Below are positions 33,999 through 46,619 of a stretch of 64,000 bases of DNA, piece after piece; within the stretch, counting starts at the first letter, position 1; each line of letters opens with the position of its first letter. The position numbers and the translations under genes were made by a program. Source of the stretch: Apostichopus japonicus. Taxonomy: Eukaryota; Echinodermata; Holothuroidea; Aspidochirotida; Stichopodidae. The notes beneath the pieces were generated by a model. That model saw only the letters and a list, made by a program, of their open reading frames with translations, was not told the DNA's origin and ran no database searches. The DNA lies in NCBI RefSeq assembly GCF_037975245.1, contig NC_092571.1, forward strand, positions 26,366,564 to 26,430,563, read 5' to 3'.

Positions 33999-36900
33999 GT
34001 AAGATTACTTAAACAGTATTAATCTTTATCCAAGTAGCGAATGCTCCTTGGGATAGCGAACGGTTGCATATGATGAGCTCCTAAGTTTGCATGTGTATGC
34101 GGTGACAGCACCAGACTTCAAAGAGGTTAGGGAAGGGGTGGCGTGAGAGTATGGAGCAAACAGTTTTGGGAGGACAACAAACATACATGTAAGGAGTGCA
34201 CATCTGGACAAAAAAGGCATTCAATTCCACATCTCTTGAATGTATCTCAGTGGTGCCAGGGGGGGGGGGGGAGGCTCCGGAAGCTAACGCGTATTCATGT
34301 ATTCCTTCTACCGTAGCGAAAAAATGTATGTGAGAGTGGAAAATGCTATATCTATGGAGTTTATTTCGAAGCCCCTGTGGAGGTCCTGGGGAGGGGGGGG
34401 GGGCAAATTCCCTGGAAGTTGTTTTTAGATTTTAAGATATTTCTTTTCTCATAGCAACTTTAGATGAAACATGTCAGGACGAGGAATTTAATTCCTGTGG
34501 AAAGTGTTCAAAGCCAAGATGTGACAGTGCTTTCAGACTGTTCTCTTGTAGCTATCTTAACTTAAGCACAGAAACACATTCTAGAGGTACAATTTCGTTG
34601 GTATGTATTTCACAGCCCTTGTGGGGGCCCCGGAATATGCAGCAGTTTGTTATCCTGATATTAAGCAAATAAAGAAAGTGTTGATGTAAGGGATAGTCAG
34701 TTTGGTTTCACGGCAGCCAGTTGTGGGGTTGGGGAGGGAACGGGGGTGTGCCTCTTGGTGCCACCACTGTGTATGTATGCAGGATGGAGAGGTTAAGGGA
34801 ATTGGGGGCTAGGTAGAAGTTAGCGAGATTTATCAGTTACGCTGCACTTCAAGAGAAATGTAAGGAAACTTGGCTTATTTTCATCAATCATATTTTTCTT
34901 TGTTTTGCATCATAATTGAAATGTACGTTTCAATTTTGCTACCATCGACATATATAATTCTAGACATCACATTACACACTGAGAAAACGTACCATTAAAG
35001 AATGCATTACTTGTCCGTGTATCATTTCTGAAGTCATAGTGATGTATATATACAGAATATCAATCTAACGTAATAAACTCATGTAATAAACTTGAGGTTC
35101 ATTCTTTAGGATTGGATGATAGCGACGGTGGAGCTTTTTTTTCATAACAATTAAGTTAAGCTGCATCATTTGTGTTTTCCTGATTAGAAATTCTTTATAA
35201 TTCCAAATGAGGAAGAAATGAATTTTGCATAATTTCTACATACATTATGTCCTATTTCATCGTGCAATATGTGCAAATTTGTTAGTGGTAAGTTCCTTCA
35301 CTGTTTACACCTACTAGTCAATTCTTTGTATGCTAGTAGAAGTAGTGTCTTTTAAAATACAAGCAGAACATCCTATGTCAGATGAATGGCAAATATAGCC
35401 TAAGCATATCCTTGTTGGAACAGAAAGCATTGATTCCGGATTATCCATTAACCAGGTTTATGATTGATAAAGAAGGGACAGATAAACATGGTTTCTCAAC
35501 TTATTTAACATTTGCCTTCCCATACAAAACGTGCGAAATATTCTTATTACATTTTTCATTAGATTGTCTCACAACACAAAGCGTCCTGCTCGGAAGTCAA
35601 GGAATCATCAGATGCCGACTTTTCGAAAACAGTACACGTTTCTACTGGTTCGATACGAATAATGAAGGAGGCGATACTCTATTGATCAAATTGGAGAACG
35701 GACGAGTCAGCGGAACAGGATATACGACAGGAAAATTCAACATAGACAGTGATGGCTCGTTGATTATCAACTCAGTAACGGTTCAGCACGAGAGAGTATT
35801 TCACTTGGAAAGTGTGAACAGCAACTTGTTTACAAGCACCAAGGATATAACAGTTATTGTATATGGTACGTATTCTTTACTACTCCATAGTCCCTCAGTC
35901 GCACTTGTCGCGTCTTAATTACTAATTAAAAGCAGTAATGTATACAAGAGCTTCCTCATAGTTACTTTAAATTAAATTAGCGCTTTTCGCAGTAAGTAAA
36001 GGAGTAATTTCTATACATAGTATGGCCTATGGCAGCGTGTAATATGCAATTGAGCGACTGAGTGAGTGAATGAAATAATAAAGTAAGAAAAACGTAATGA
36101 CAATATACCAGACAGGCGATGGAGAATTTCACGCAAGAGAGAAAAAAAGTGCTGTGTCAAAGAATATTACTGCTATAAATCATAGCAAAAACTGTATGCA
36201 TCTGCACACCATGCAGGCACACGTCCTGATTTAATATTACAAAGCGAAACCGTCGTCCGTTCCAGCTGTAAGATGTTTAATTTGACAAATTGGGTCCTGA
36301 TCCCCTTTTTTGTAATTCAGTTAGATATTCTGTGCAGTGAATAACATTACATTCTTGATCATTCACAATAACTCCAGACAAGTCAAGTTTATTGATTCGT
36401 TTCGCAGTTGAACCAATCGAACCAATCCCGGTAATTACAAAGTGCCTGGGTAAATCTGATTGCATCATGAAAGGAAATCTAGATGGAGTCATCTCATGTG
36501 TCCATCACAATACAAGACCAGCTGCAAAAATAACGTGGTTCATAAGAGATGGGACTCACGACATACCACTGAACTCCACCACAAATCAGACACTTTCTGC
36601 AGACTTGATAACTTTTTCGGTAACCTCGGAGATGGCCATAGGTGAAATACCCTTTCTTATCGATATGCAGTCTTTGGTGTTACTTGTGTGCAAGTCTCAC
36701 AACCCATATTCTGTGGTACAAGAATCCAATAGCAAAGTATTGCTTGATCTCTCTCAAAATGACCCTTTCGAAAAGCAATCAGATCTACCAGAAGATCCAG
36801 TTTACGCTATTCAAAACCAAGATTTGGTAATAGAGTGCCCACTACACATTGCTGCTGAAGATTCAATCGTTGTGTGGATGGCCAAATCGCTTGAAACAAG

Positions 36901-39900
36901 AAACAGTGTTTACCTAAAATATTCGGCTTATCGTGTTGTTCCGTCAGTGGAGACCGATGAGCAATTAAGTCTCGACAAAAGCGGTGATTTAGTCATCTCA
37001 CAAGTTGGATTACATCACGACGGGCTGTATGCATGTGTCCAAAGCACGGGAAACACCACAAAATCCTTTCTGCAGCGTGTTGAAGTAATAGGTGGGTAAC
37101 GTATTTGTTTTGTGTACTGCTTCCGCTATTTATCATCTGCACTATCTTCCAAATTGTAAAAACATTTCAAATATTAGAATCTATCAAGAAAAATATAAAT
37201 AACATTTCTTTAATCTTCATACATTATTAGATGATATGCTATACATAAAGTTTTGGTGCAGGCTTGTACTTGATTCGGCATTGTGATAACATATAGCAAG
37301 GTTCATCATATAGCTTTCTTTTTGTTTTATGTACAGTACAACCTACACCACCAAAACTCTTGGTTGAAGGTTGCAACCTTTTTGAACCATGTAGTTTCCA
37401 TATTACCGAAACAAAAGCCATTACATGTAAAGTGAATGGAGTTCATCCTGAGGTGGAACTCATGATAATAGTCATGTCAACCAATCTTGCTGTCATGAAC
37501 ACTAAGGTATCAACCTATGAAGACGAGGGGCTGTTTTACACTAGCATTCACGGAGACGTGATTTTGGTTGACGCTAACTGTCAAGTTAATGGGACAATCC
37601 TTTGCCAAGCTGTGGGACCGGCTGCCAACGTCTTCAAATCAGATGCTACTATCTCAATTTCATCTAGTAAGTATATTGTTATTCTATGATACGTTATTTC
37701 ATTGTAACTATACTATTTACCAGAAATATAAAATTGTGCCACCATTAATGTCAATTGTATGAAGATATTGGATATGAATGTAAGATGGTCAGCTCTTAAA
37801 TAAAGTCTTCTTTTGTACCATAGTTTTACTTGTTTATTAGTGCACTGTGTAGTGCTTACTGTACAGAGGGCTATACATTTGTACAGTATATTTGTATGTT
37901 GTCTTGTGGCAGCAAAGAGGGGGGGGGGGGGTTAAGACCTCTCTCTCTCTCTTCTATCTTTGTTCTTCCTGGAATTTAGCCCTCACAGGAAATGGGGTAT
38001 GTGTGTATATATTATAGGAACAAAGGAGTTTTGTGAGGGTATATGGAGTTAGGCAGTTGGCAATGAGTATTGGAGCAAGACAGTTGCAAAAAAGGAGAAA
38101 TATAGTTTTAATGCTGGATAGTGAGTTTTAAACCTTAATTTACAAAGTTTAAGTTACTGTAGTCCTTATTATTTTATGGAAGGAGTGATATTCACCTGAC
38201 AGTCTTGGACACTAATTACTATAAAGGATAATATTCACTATAAAGAAAATATTTACTTAGAGGATATTTATTTTACCATAAAGGATATTCCGGGACACCA
38301 TTTGTTATAACTGACATTATTTTACTACAAAGGATATTGACAATATTTTACTGAAGGATAGTCTGGGACTCTATTGCTTATTAATTAAAGGATACTATTT
38401 GTTAGGATCGGACATTCATTATACCATTTATTCTGTTCAACTATACTGGTGTCGTGGAAGATCTGATGTCGTGAAAGATCTGTACCTGATGTCACCAGCA
38501 CGCCAACTCACCAGAACAGATTTATAAATTAAGTGTATTTACTTTAACTTTTGGGTGCGCACCTCACGACTGTAAGTTGTTTTATTTCATTCCTTGACTG
38601 GGCCCAGATCAGCTGTTTGTTGTTTGTTATTCATAATTATAATTTCATTTGATCCAATCCAGTTGAGTTTTCCATTTTTTATGTGTCTTGCTCTGTGTTT
38701 GGTCATCACACCAAATCCAGAGTTCTCTGATCAAGAACAAACATTTATTTTCAGTGGCTAACACCCTTACATGAACCTTTTTTTAAAGTCTAATATCAAC
38801 TTTGTCTTAGCTTTTGTTACAACCGGGCAACATCATATTTTCCAGAATCTACTCCTTTCTTCCTATCAAAGACATCCGCTGTCCCCAGTTGAAATCTCAT
38901 GACACTGCAGAGTGCACTCAACCAGAAGTCCACTGTAACCGAAGATGTAAATCATTAGGAAAAGTGATACCTTCCAACCAATACAAATTAAACTCAATAT
39001 TAATTTCGTTCTCTGTGCTCCATTCGTAGAACTACGAATAGCAGATTGTTACACAGGTTTACCAGTATGACTTCACTACGATGGAAAGAATATACAACAA
39101 GAGGACTAGCATCAATTGAAAATGAAACGAAAACTGGCATTTATCCTTGCCAAAAGAAAAATGAATATATGGGACGGTGATGATTAGCCGGTTTGTTTTG
39201 GACGTAATCTCTACTCGTATAACTCAATTAATACATGGACGGGTAGCGTCATATTGAGTAGTTATTGGCGCAACCTTGCGTCTAGTCTCGGGAAGATTTT
39301 CCTAGGCGCCCTACATGGGGATCAATTTCAAGGAGACCATGGTTACACCCGTTACTTTATTAAATCATGGATTAACCACTGGTTGTCATTGATGAGTTTT
39401 GTTGGGTTTTTTTTTCAGATGGGGTAAAGTGTCATCAAATTTCGGCTGCTCCTTTTCCTGATGACAAAGAAGTGCAGGTCAACCTGTGGATTATAATTTG
39501 TTTGACGATTTCTGTAACATTACTTTGTGTCTTTAGTGGTAAGTTTGCGTTTCTATCGCAAGTCAAGACAAGTCACAAGTCATATATACTTATGCCGCCA
39601 ATTAGCAAGTCAAATATGAAAGCAGCTTATAAAGTAATGCTATAAGTATAGGCAAATCAACATATAACTGCCTAAGGTGCAACAAAGTAGTCCTAATTTG
39701 TGAAGTAATGTGGCTCCGGTGGATGGCTTGCATCAGTGCAGTTAAGCTGCATTGATATCTAACAAAAGTAATAATCATGCAAGTCGATTGGACAACAATT
39801 GAAATTTATGTAATGTGTAAAAGTAAGTTGGCCTGACGTTTTGATCCTAGCAGGATCTTCTTCAAAGGCTAAATGACAATTAACAGTAACAGAAGGGACA

Positions 39901-42354
39901 AAAGCACGCACAGAATACAGACAAGTTAAATGAGCACGGTAAACACAATGAGATATATGTAAGGGGATTAGTAGACAAGGGATGGAGAGAAGAAAGCAAC
40001 AGGGGTAGAGGAGAAGTGGGAGATAAACAGTGGAGGGACAAAGAGAGGATTAAAGATTTTTCTTCACACCTTTCTGTCTTTGTACTCTAGTTTTTTTCTC
40101 TACCCCGTTCCTTTAATGTGCCCTTTATGTTTTAGACCATGTCTCAGCAGCAGCAGCAGACGTGTCTGCCAGCTTGTGTAAAAATGCATTGTTGATATTT
40201 ATACAAAATTAACCAATTTTGCGCATCACAGAAACCAGTCAATGAAACATCAAAACAAGTCTGCTTACGAAGTATGGTAAACTAACAAAAGAGGCAGTTT
40301 GGTTCATAATTATGGTACAACTGCACGATATCATAAACTGGGAGCACAGGTGGTGGTGCGAAGTTACCGGAAGCGGCAGCATGTTTAGAGAAAATATATA
40401 TGTAAACAAATAACAGAGGAGGATTTAATATAACGTTCTATGGAGTTTTATCTAAGAGTTCTAGAGGCCCGGATGATGTAACTAGTTTCAAATATGTTGC
40501 TGTTTCGTAGCGAGTTTTTCACACAAATACACATGTTGCATACAGAAATTCGATTTCTCTGGAATGTATTCCAAAGCGCTGATAGGGTGAAGCACCCTGC
40601 TTCCTTTGCATTTTGGTAATATTCTTTCTTTTCTACTAAGTAATCATCTAATTACGCCTCCGAATGCACTATTTGGCGTCTAAAGTTTTATAATTTACAC
40701 TTCTGCGGACCAAAGGCCTTCGACAACCTTTTTCATCTCAACGTATAATTTGCATTAGGGGTAGAACTACCCAACGGATGGTTGTCACCTAATGCTTGTT
40801 GTTTTTGTATTTTGTAGTTTTCTAAAGTTCTTTTAAATTCGTTGCTATTTAAGTGAATGATTAAGATATTTGTCGAGTCGTCAAGCTATATGCAACGCAT
40901 TGACTCAGCAATTTGTCAAACTTTGTCAGAATGTCTCGTTTGCGCAATTAAAATTTGTCAATTTGTCTTTCTTTCATTATAGCGCTCATAGTCATCAGGA
41001 AATATTTTGCAAAGGTGATCAGTCACAGACATGTAAGTATGTACAGTATTTTAGATCCTCCTGCATGCAGGAACTCGCGAAGAAGCCTCATTGGCTTATC
41101 AAAGCCGCAAGCTGACCGAAGCCAGTCTCTTAGATTCATATTTAACGTCCATGATAATGAATTGTCAATTGTCAACAACTCTGTAACTGGACGACATACA
41201 TTAATCTTGGAGTAGCTCGAGCTCGGGACCTCATGATTGAAAGGCACCGGCGTTAAATACTGATCTAACACTCCTGAATGTATATGTATATATTTCCTTG
41301 CGTCTTTCAATGAATACATTATCCATACTGATTGCTACGACTTCATTGCATTGTTCTACACATAGTTCTGGGAATTCAACAGAAGTCTATTAATTGGCAA
41401 TGTATTAGCGTTCAGTGCATTTATAACACAAATAAATGTAGGCATCCCTGCCAACCACCCTCCTCCTCATGAGATGAGAAATTGAGATGTCTTCATTCAG
41501 TTGAATTAAAATGTGTGTTTTTATCAAACGATTTCATTATTTTATGATTTCATTTCATTATATATTTGATCCAATCACAAAAACAGTATACAAACAACAA
41601 AGTACGAAAACACAAAGCGGATTAGGATGTACAAAAGGAAACCAAATTCCTGTAGCCCGAAGGCTTGTACACCCTTACAATAAGAGACTTCGAATTAAAA
41701 TAAATATGTAATATTCACAAATAAACCATAAGAAATATAAGAATTAAAATTGACAAAATTACACTGGTGATAAAGATAAGAAATGTTCTTTAATATTGCA
41801 CACAAATGACTGGTGGGAATCACACAAGAGCAAATTCCTGGTCTCAGGGGGAAGTTCATACCAAATCCTAGGAAATTGGTTCAAAAACTTCATTTTTAAA
41901 ACATTTGTTTTTGCAAAAGCATGATTAAAAAGTAAATTCTCAGTGTGGCGGGAATTTACATTGATGTTTACAATAGCAGGACAAGAGAATTTACCAAAAA
42001 GGCACTTTGTAACAAAAAGAACCAAGAGAAGTTTATAACGAGATTAATAAAATGTCAAAAGTTTGTAAGAATATTTGCCACTTTGACTAGAAGAATACTT
42101 CCAAATGGAGTTTGAGGACAGAACTCTCTTACTGTAGATATAAACAATTATCATTGAATATAAGGAAAGTAATGGAATAGAGAATGGTGGTAGAAAGGTG
42201 AATGTTGTTGAACTTACACAGTACGAAAAACTCTTTGTAATGAACTCTTAATAAATTCAAGTCATTTCGTGTTTCCTTTCAGATGCAAGCGGTACCAGTT
42301 ACGGAATTAAATTCCGTATTTAAGGACAGACTCGTTTACATTCCTACGACCTAA
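33953..42354 (+). CDS. IgSF type I transmembrane receptor, 8 coding exons, about 578 aa
   Basis: Model: 33953-33998, 34455-34586, 35563-35865, 36408-37091, 37337-37666, 39419-39538, 40983-41032 and 42283-42354. All junctions are AG/GT. Introns 1-6 are phase 1, the usual phase for Ig-domain modules; intron 7 is phase 0. The frame stays open through all 1737 nt to TAA. Order: signal peptide, small Cys-rich module, four Ig-like domains, transmembrane helix, tail of about 40 residues. The extracellular part has several N-x-S/T sites. The tail lacks a clear ITIM or ITAM (LVYIPT is only ITIM-like). The ligand is unknown. Cell recognition or adhesion is a family-level inference. Confidence 0.8.
34455..34586 (+). 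CDS. IgSF receptor exon 2: small Cys-rich module
   Basis: 132 nt, phase 1-1, acceptor TTCTTTTCTCATAG, donor GTACAA. It encodes 44 residues with five cysteines (DETCQDEEFNSCGKCSKPRC, then FSC). No named domain is recognised. An odd cysteine count leaves one free for pairing elsewhere. Confidence 0.6.
35563..35865 (+). CDS. IgSF receptor exon 3: Ig-like domain 1, second cysteine missing
   Basis: 303 nt, phase 1-1, acceptor ATTTTTCATTAG, donor GTACGT. The B-strand Cys (IIRCRLF) and C-strand Trp (FYWFD) are present, as is the SDGSLIINSVTVQH stretch that precedes the F strand. Where Y-x-C is expected the sequence is FHLES, so the canonical disulfide is absent. An extra N-terminal Cys (CLTTQ) could pair differently. 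Confidence 0.75.
36408..37091 (+). CDS. IgSF receptor exon 4: two Ig-like domains in one exon
   Basis: 684 nt, phase 1-1, acceptor GATTCGTTTCGCAG, donor GTGGGT. The first domain has VISCVHH, ITWFIRD and LLVCKSH. The second has LVIECPLH, VVWMAKS and DGLYACVQS, so both carry the Cys-Trp-Cys core. Loss of the intron between them is a small departure from the one-domain-one-exon pattern of the neighbours. Confidence 0.82.
37337..37666 (+). CDS. IgSF receptor exon 5: membrane-proximal Ig-like domain
   Basis: 330 nt, phase 1-1, acceptor TTTTGTTTTATGTACAG, donor GTAAGT. It begins with a proline-rich linker (VQPTPPKLLVEGC). Cysteines at AITCKVNG and GTILCQAVG fit the B and F strands of a C-type domain, but no C-strand Trp is seen. 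Additional Cys pairs (GCNLFEPC, DANC) suggest an extra disulfide. Confidence 0.75.
39419..39538 (+). CDS. IgSF receptor exon 6: stalk and transmembrane helix
   Basis: 120 nt, phase 1-1, acceptor with a nine-T run then CAG, donor GTAAGT. A short stalk (SAAPFPDDKEVQVN) is followed by LWIIICLTISVTLLCVFS, a clear single membrane span. Confidence 0.8.
39812..40200 (-). mobile_element. Retroelement terminal fragment with the hairpin-GAAAC motif, copy 2
   Basis: The minus strand at 39812-39866 repeats the motif of 8581-8637 (hairpin GATCC/GGATC, then AACGTCAGGCCAACTTACTT), with one change (GAAAC to AAAAC). Upstream on that strand, to about 40200, is a C/T-rich stretch that looks like an untranslated tail. 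It lies within intron 6 of the IgSF receptor gene. The assignment to Penelope-like or other retroelements is a guess. Confidence 0.45.
40983..41032 (+). CDS. IgSF receptor exon 7: juxtamembrane cytoplasmic segment
   Basis: 50 nt, enters in phase 1 and leaves in phase 0. Acceptor TTTCTTTCATTATAG, donor GTAAGT. It encodes ALIVIRKYFAKVISHRH, a basic juxtamembrane stretch directly after the transmembrane exon, as the positive-inside rule predicts. Confidence 0.65.
41056..41275 (-). mobile_element. tRNA-derived SINE, copy 2 (diverged)
   Basis: Shares with 18672-18905 the segments GCAGGAACTCGCGAA, GCAAGCTGACCGAAGCCA, TTTAACGTCCATG and a degraded tRNA head (CACCGGCGTTAAATACTGAT). Same orientation. 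The B box is decayed, so it is an old insertion. It lies in the last intron of the IgSF receptor gene, 23 bp after the exon 7 donor. Confidence 0.78.
41750..42240 (-). pseudogene. LINE 3' fragment (end of reverse-transcriptase ORF)
   Basis: On the minus strand the open stretch 42025-41759 reads NSRHTENLLFNHAFAKTNVL, then KFLNQFPRIWYELPPETRN. This matches the usual C-terminus of non-LTR retrotransposon ORF2 (R-x-S/T ... F-x-x-R-x-x-x-x-W-N-x-L-P), with WYELPP in place of WNxLP. The upstream part, to about 42240, is frameshifted. No complete RT is present. It lies just before the last IgSF exon. Confidence 0.65.
42283..42354 (+). CDS. IgSF receptor exon 8: C-terminal tail and stop
   Basis: Acceptor TTCGTGTTTCCTTTCAG. 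23 phase-0 codons, MQAVPVTELNSVFKDRLVYIPTT in two parts (MQAVPVTELNSVF, KDRLVYIPTT), then TAA at 42352-42354. It holds the only tail tyrosine outside the juxtamembrane segment. An AATAAA signal follows within 20 bp. Confidence 0.65.
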   Translation: MQAVPVTELNSVFKDRLVYIPTT

Positions 42355-42364
42355 ATGAAATTAT

Positions 42365-42370
42365 AATAAA
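42365..42370 (+). terminator. AATAAA poly(A) signal of the IgSF receptor gene
   Basis: AATAAA begins 11 bp after the stop codon, unusually close but consistent with a short 3' UTR; other signals may lie further on. Confidence 0.35.
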
Positions 42371-42379
42371 TAACAATTA

Positions 42380-45300
42380 TAGTTACCAGCCCGTTAGTTG
42401 GTTTTATTCTTTTCTAGTTGTTTATTTGTTTAATTAATTATTCATTGCCTTTGTAACAGGCACTGCTCTTAAACGCATTAATACACCAATTTATTTTATA
42501 ATTATGAAAATGAACCGTCATTTTAATTGTTTTAATTATGTAATATGCGTACTAATTGCACTAGAATTAATATACACTGTAGCTGAATTACAATCCTTTA
42601 GTGTAATTCTTTATATATATTTAATTCTAAATTTGTATCGATGCGAACTCATATTCAGAGATCACTATCACTTGTGAACTCTTAAAATTGTCTGTTCAAA
42701 TATGATCAGAACCCTGTCAAATTTGAACAGTTTGCCTGATCAGACGGGCACCAAACAGACTCTGTTTACATTGATCAGAATATTCTCTTAAAAAACAAGA
42801 CAAAGAATCAGATCAAATAATAAAAATAACCAGATTTTCAGACCAGATGGGATCTCATCAGATTTTGTTGAAATTGATAAGTATATTTTCAAATACTGAA
42901 TGCAATACATTGATAATAATGTCACACCGATATGTGAACAAGAAATAAGGGCACAAACAAATATTTGAATTAAACAGAGTATATTAGAGCTTCATATGGC
43001 TAGATATCCACTATACTGAGTACATTGAATGTGACGGTGCTGGGGGGGGGGGCAGCTTCATTGATCATTGCTAATCACGGCTCCTGCAGGTTGAATCACA
43101 TTGAATACAATTTTTGAAAGTACATCTTATAAACTCTTTGACAATAGATTACAGAGGATGGGGCAGGAAGCCTACTGTCCACATATGTACCTTTCTCCTT
43201 AAACAGAGGTTATAATTAAGCTACTAAGAAATGGCCACACTTTGACATTATTGGTAGAGATATGGTGCAGAGACAGGTGTAGGGTTGTAGTGATCTACTG
43301 GGACTTAGATGTTGGAAATTTATATTATTATGTTGACAGCTTGTAAACAGAAACTGTTAGTAATCTTTCTGAGAAGTGTGATGTAGGAGAACGTCATGTC
43401 TGTGTTACTAGTAAATTGATTGTGTTGAATGTCTGCTAATATGCAACAGTGTTAAGGGTAATAATTATTTTTGTTGTCGCTCATGTTCAGATGAGCCCTG
43501 AATATCAGCACCTATTTTCGAGCGTTCATCGAACACCGTGAGAATGAAGACTCAGGGTTTTTTTTTGGCTGATATGTCAATTATATACTATACGTTGTTT
43601 TGTTTTTTCGGTGTCCAACCGTCGAGCACCACATTGTCTATTGAGCATTCTTGTCTCGAAAAGTGAGACATGTTTCTTTTAATGATTCTCACCACTTTTT
43701 GCATAAGTTATCAATTGTTCACCTTACCACAATCATTAATGTAATCAGATGTGATAAAATTGTGTAAAGCCTATTCTGCAAAGATATTAGGTCATGCAAT
43801 TATGATTTTTCTAGGGACACTTTTATTCTAGGAATGGTCAAAAGGTAATGGTGGTGCAATGGAGAGATTTGGCTAAGTGTTCTTTAATCTGGTTAAAATG
43901 TTATCGTCTGTGAATATGAAGTTGTCTGACTTGACACTTGTCATTCAATCTTATGGTTTGTCTTGTTGTTTGCATAAGTATATTTAACTTTTGTGTATTG
44001 AGTGGTGAGTTTGTGACACTGCCTGTGTACTGGGTCTATTTTGATAAATACTTATGTTTATGCTTGTTGTATGCATGTGTGAATATAACTTTTCTGTTTT
44101 GAAATGGAATGGATAACTGGATTGTCGAATTTTTCACAGCTATCGGAATTTTGTTGTCCGTTTGCTTTAACTTTATGCGAACCTAGTAGTTTGACAATCG
44201 TTAGGATGTGTCTATGTTTGTCTGGATAGCGCAAAGAGAGAATTTCCTATAAAATGTAGTTTCTGTGTATGTATACATTTTCCAGTTTCAGCAGCGTTTC
44301 AAGTCGAGTTTGAACTGGCTTGAAATCAGAGTTGCAGTTTAGAAATAATTTTTGTTGGGCCACTATAGAATGTGGGATAAAGTCCGGAGAGGTTGTTTTA
44401 ATATAACAGTTTGAAACCTTTAATCGTAGTTAGCATCGTGGTAAGTGGTTATCAATAAACATCTTTTATATGAATATGGGATGAGGTCCGGAGAGTTTGT
44501 TTTAATGTAACAGTTTGAAACTTTTAATCGTAGTAAGCATCGGGGTGATCAAATAATCTCTTTAACATGAAACTGCTCGTCTTGTGTCTTCATTGTGTTC
44601 TGCGTTTAAATTGGGAATTCAAAAATATGTAGTTTGCCTCCAAATAAAATTTCTCTCTTATATTGAATCCAGTTGAGTAACATATTAAGTTTTGGTTCAA
44701 TGTTTCGTAGAACTGTCTTAAATTTGAATCAATAGTTAATTGCAATGATATCATAGTGACAGACAATGGTAAAGAAGTCGATATATTCAACACTTATATA
44801 TTCACATATATTCAAAATTGTGACATTTTATCTCAAAATTTGAAAGGTCCCTCCAAAAAAGGGCAAAACTTTGTCTTTTTATCTCAAACTTTTACTATTA
44901 AATTAAAATTTGTGATTTATTAGATAAGCAAAAAAGGCAAACGAACTTTCAGGGGAAAGATTGAGAAGGGTAGCTTAGCTTCCTTCAACCTGAAAGTAGG
45001 GCTATAAATGATATTTCCTGCTTTTATTTATATTTTTATTTTTCGGGGTACTCATAGGGGAGAACGATTGCTCCCATTGCTACGCCCATCCCTTCCCCGA
45101 CTACGTCCATGTTCCAGAGCAGATTCTTCTTACAACTGAATCTTAAAGGAACAATTTATTTTTACTACGGAATTTTGAGACATAAATCTTACTACTGAAG
45201 GCTTACTAGCAGGCCTGCTGTCACTTCGAGGCCCGTTAAACAAGTTTAACCCCAGTGTATCAGTTGAGAGATCCAATCAAATTGTATTATTTTTCTTGCA

Positions 45301-46610
45301 TTCTAGCACCACTATTGTTCATCACTTCAACGTTGTCCAGCAGCACAGTGAGATAATTTAGATTTCTCTTGCGAGCATCGAGAAGACTCCTCCTATATAA
45401 AAAACGATCCCTGTTACACGACATTAAACACTTCTTGTGTAGCTATCTCAACGGGCGTGTGCTACTTTCTTAAGATGTGCAGCTTCATAATGTTAATGAA
45501 TAGACATTCTGTATAATTTTGTGCAGGAATGTCAATGCCGAAGTACTAGCATTAATTTACACACTTGTAGTATAGCAACATAAAACAGGTGCATTAGTCT
45601 ATTTAATGAGAACGACAATACTGGATACTGTGGACACTACAGAAAGCACTAAAGTCGACACGGGTTAAAATATTTTCCAATTTACTCCAGAAAACATCCA
45701 TACATAATATAGTCATCGCCAGATATGTGATTTTTGAACCTTGAATTTAGCTAACTACTGTACAATCATCTAAATTTATACTATGACTTTTCGTGGTAGC
45801 TAAGTTTCTTACTCTTTATTTTTACCTTTAGGCATGTTCTCCCTCCAAAACAATACGATTTTCTGCTAACAAATTATGAATTTAGAGCACAAACTATCAA
45901 GCATGAATTGAGTTTATTTGCAATGTAAGAGCACCGCGATTTAGGAAAAAATCAGGGTTAATATGCTGACACATTAGATAACTTACAATTGATAAATATT
46001 ATTTCATCTTTCTCCGGTACTTAAAATCTGAACCGTTCAACGTAAAAGAGAAAGAAAACAAAAATGTTAAATTTAATATAGTCAAAAGAATACCAAAAAC
46101 GACAGCCAATATTAGAAACAAAGAGATGATATACCGACTAAAATAAGACTATACAGCTTATACTTACAACCTGGGGGGGGGGGGGGGGGTCCAGAACTAT
46201 CGTATTAGGGAGAAGTATATCAAAAGCAGACGCAAACTAAAAGGCACAAAACTTGTGATCAAATAATTAAGAGGTGACAAAGGAAAACCAGCAATTACTT
46301 CAGGCAGCAAAAAAAAAACTGGTCCCACGATGGCAAAATAGTTGCTCTGGTACGCAAAAACAACAGTAAAGTTAACAAAATAATCTGGGGGCTCAATAAC
46401 TACAACGTCTCCGAATGGAAGCTAATTTTACAACTATGTGGAAACAAAGGTGTGTTAATTTGTGTTCCATCATTTTTTTATTTGTATCTGAAATCTTAGT
46501 AGTTCGAATATGTTTTATTGTTATGAGTGCAAAAACGTCATAAACGAAGCTTTGTTTCTCTAAAATGTAGTTAGCCTACTTGTGTTGACAGTCTGAATAA
46601 TTTTTTGTCT
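42380..46610. other. Intergenic stretch, no gene seen
   Basis: AT-rich sequence without convincing exons. A G-run lies near 43041-43050 and another (about 18 G) near 46172-46190. The only structure noticed is the short tandem duplication listed at 44370. Confidence 0.5.
44370..44545 (+). repeat. Tandem duplication of a ~75-bp segment
   Basis: TGTGGGATAAAGTCCGGAGA at 44370 and TATGGGATGAGGTCCGGAGA at 44475 each begin about 75 bp of similar sequence (GTTTTAATNTAACAGTTTGAAAC, TTTTAATCGTAG, AGCATCG), spaced 105 bp apart. Confidence 0.75.
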
Positions 46611-46619
46611 TGGTAATAG

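Noticed and set aside
38814-39029. Possible Cys-containing exon of the IgSF receptor between exons 5 and 6
   Set aside because: An acceptor-like TTTGTCTTAG precedes it, but the phase needed after 37666 meets a stop, and no suitable donor is present in the open frame.
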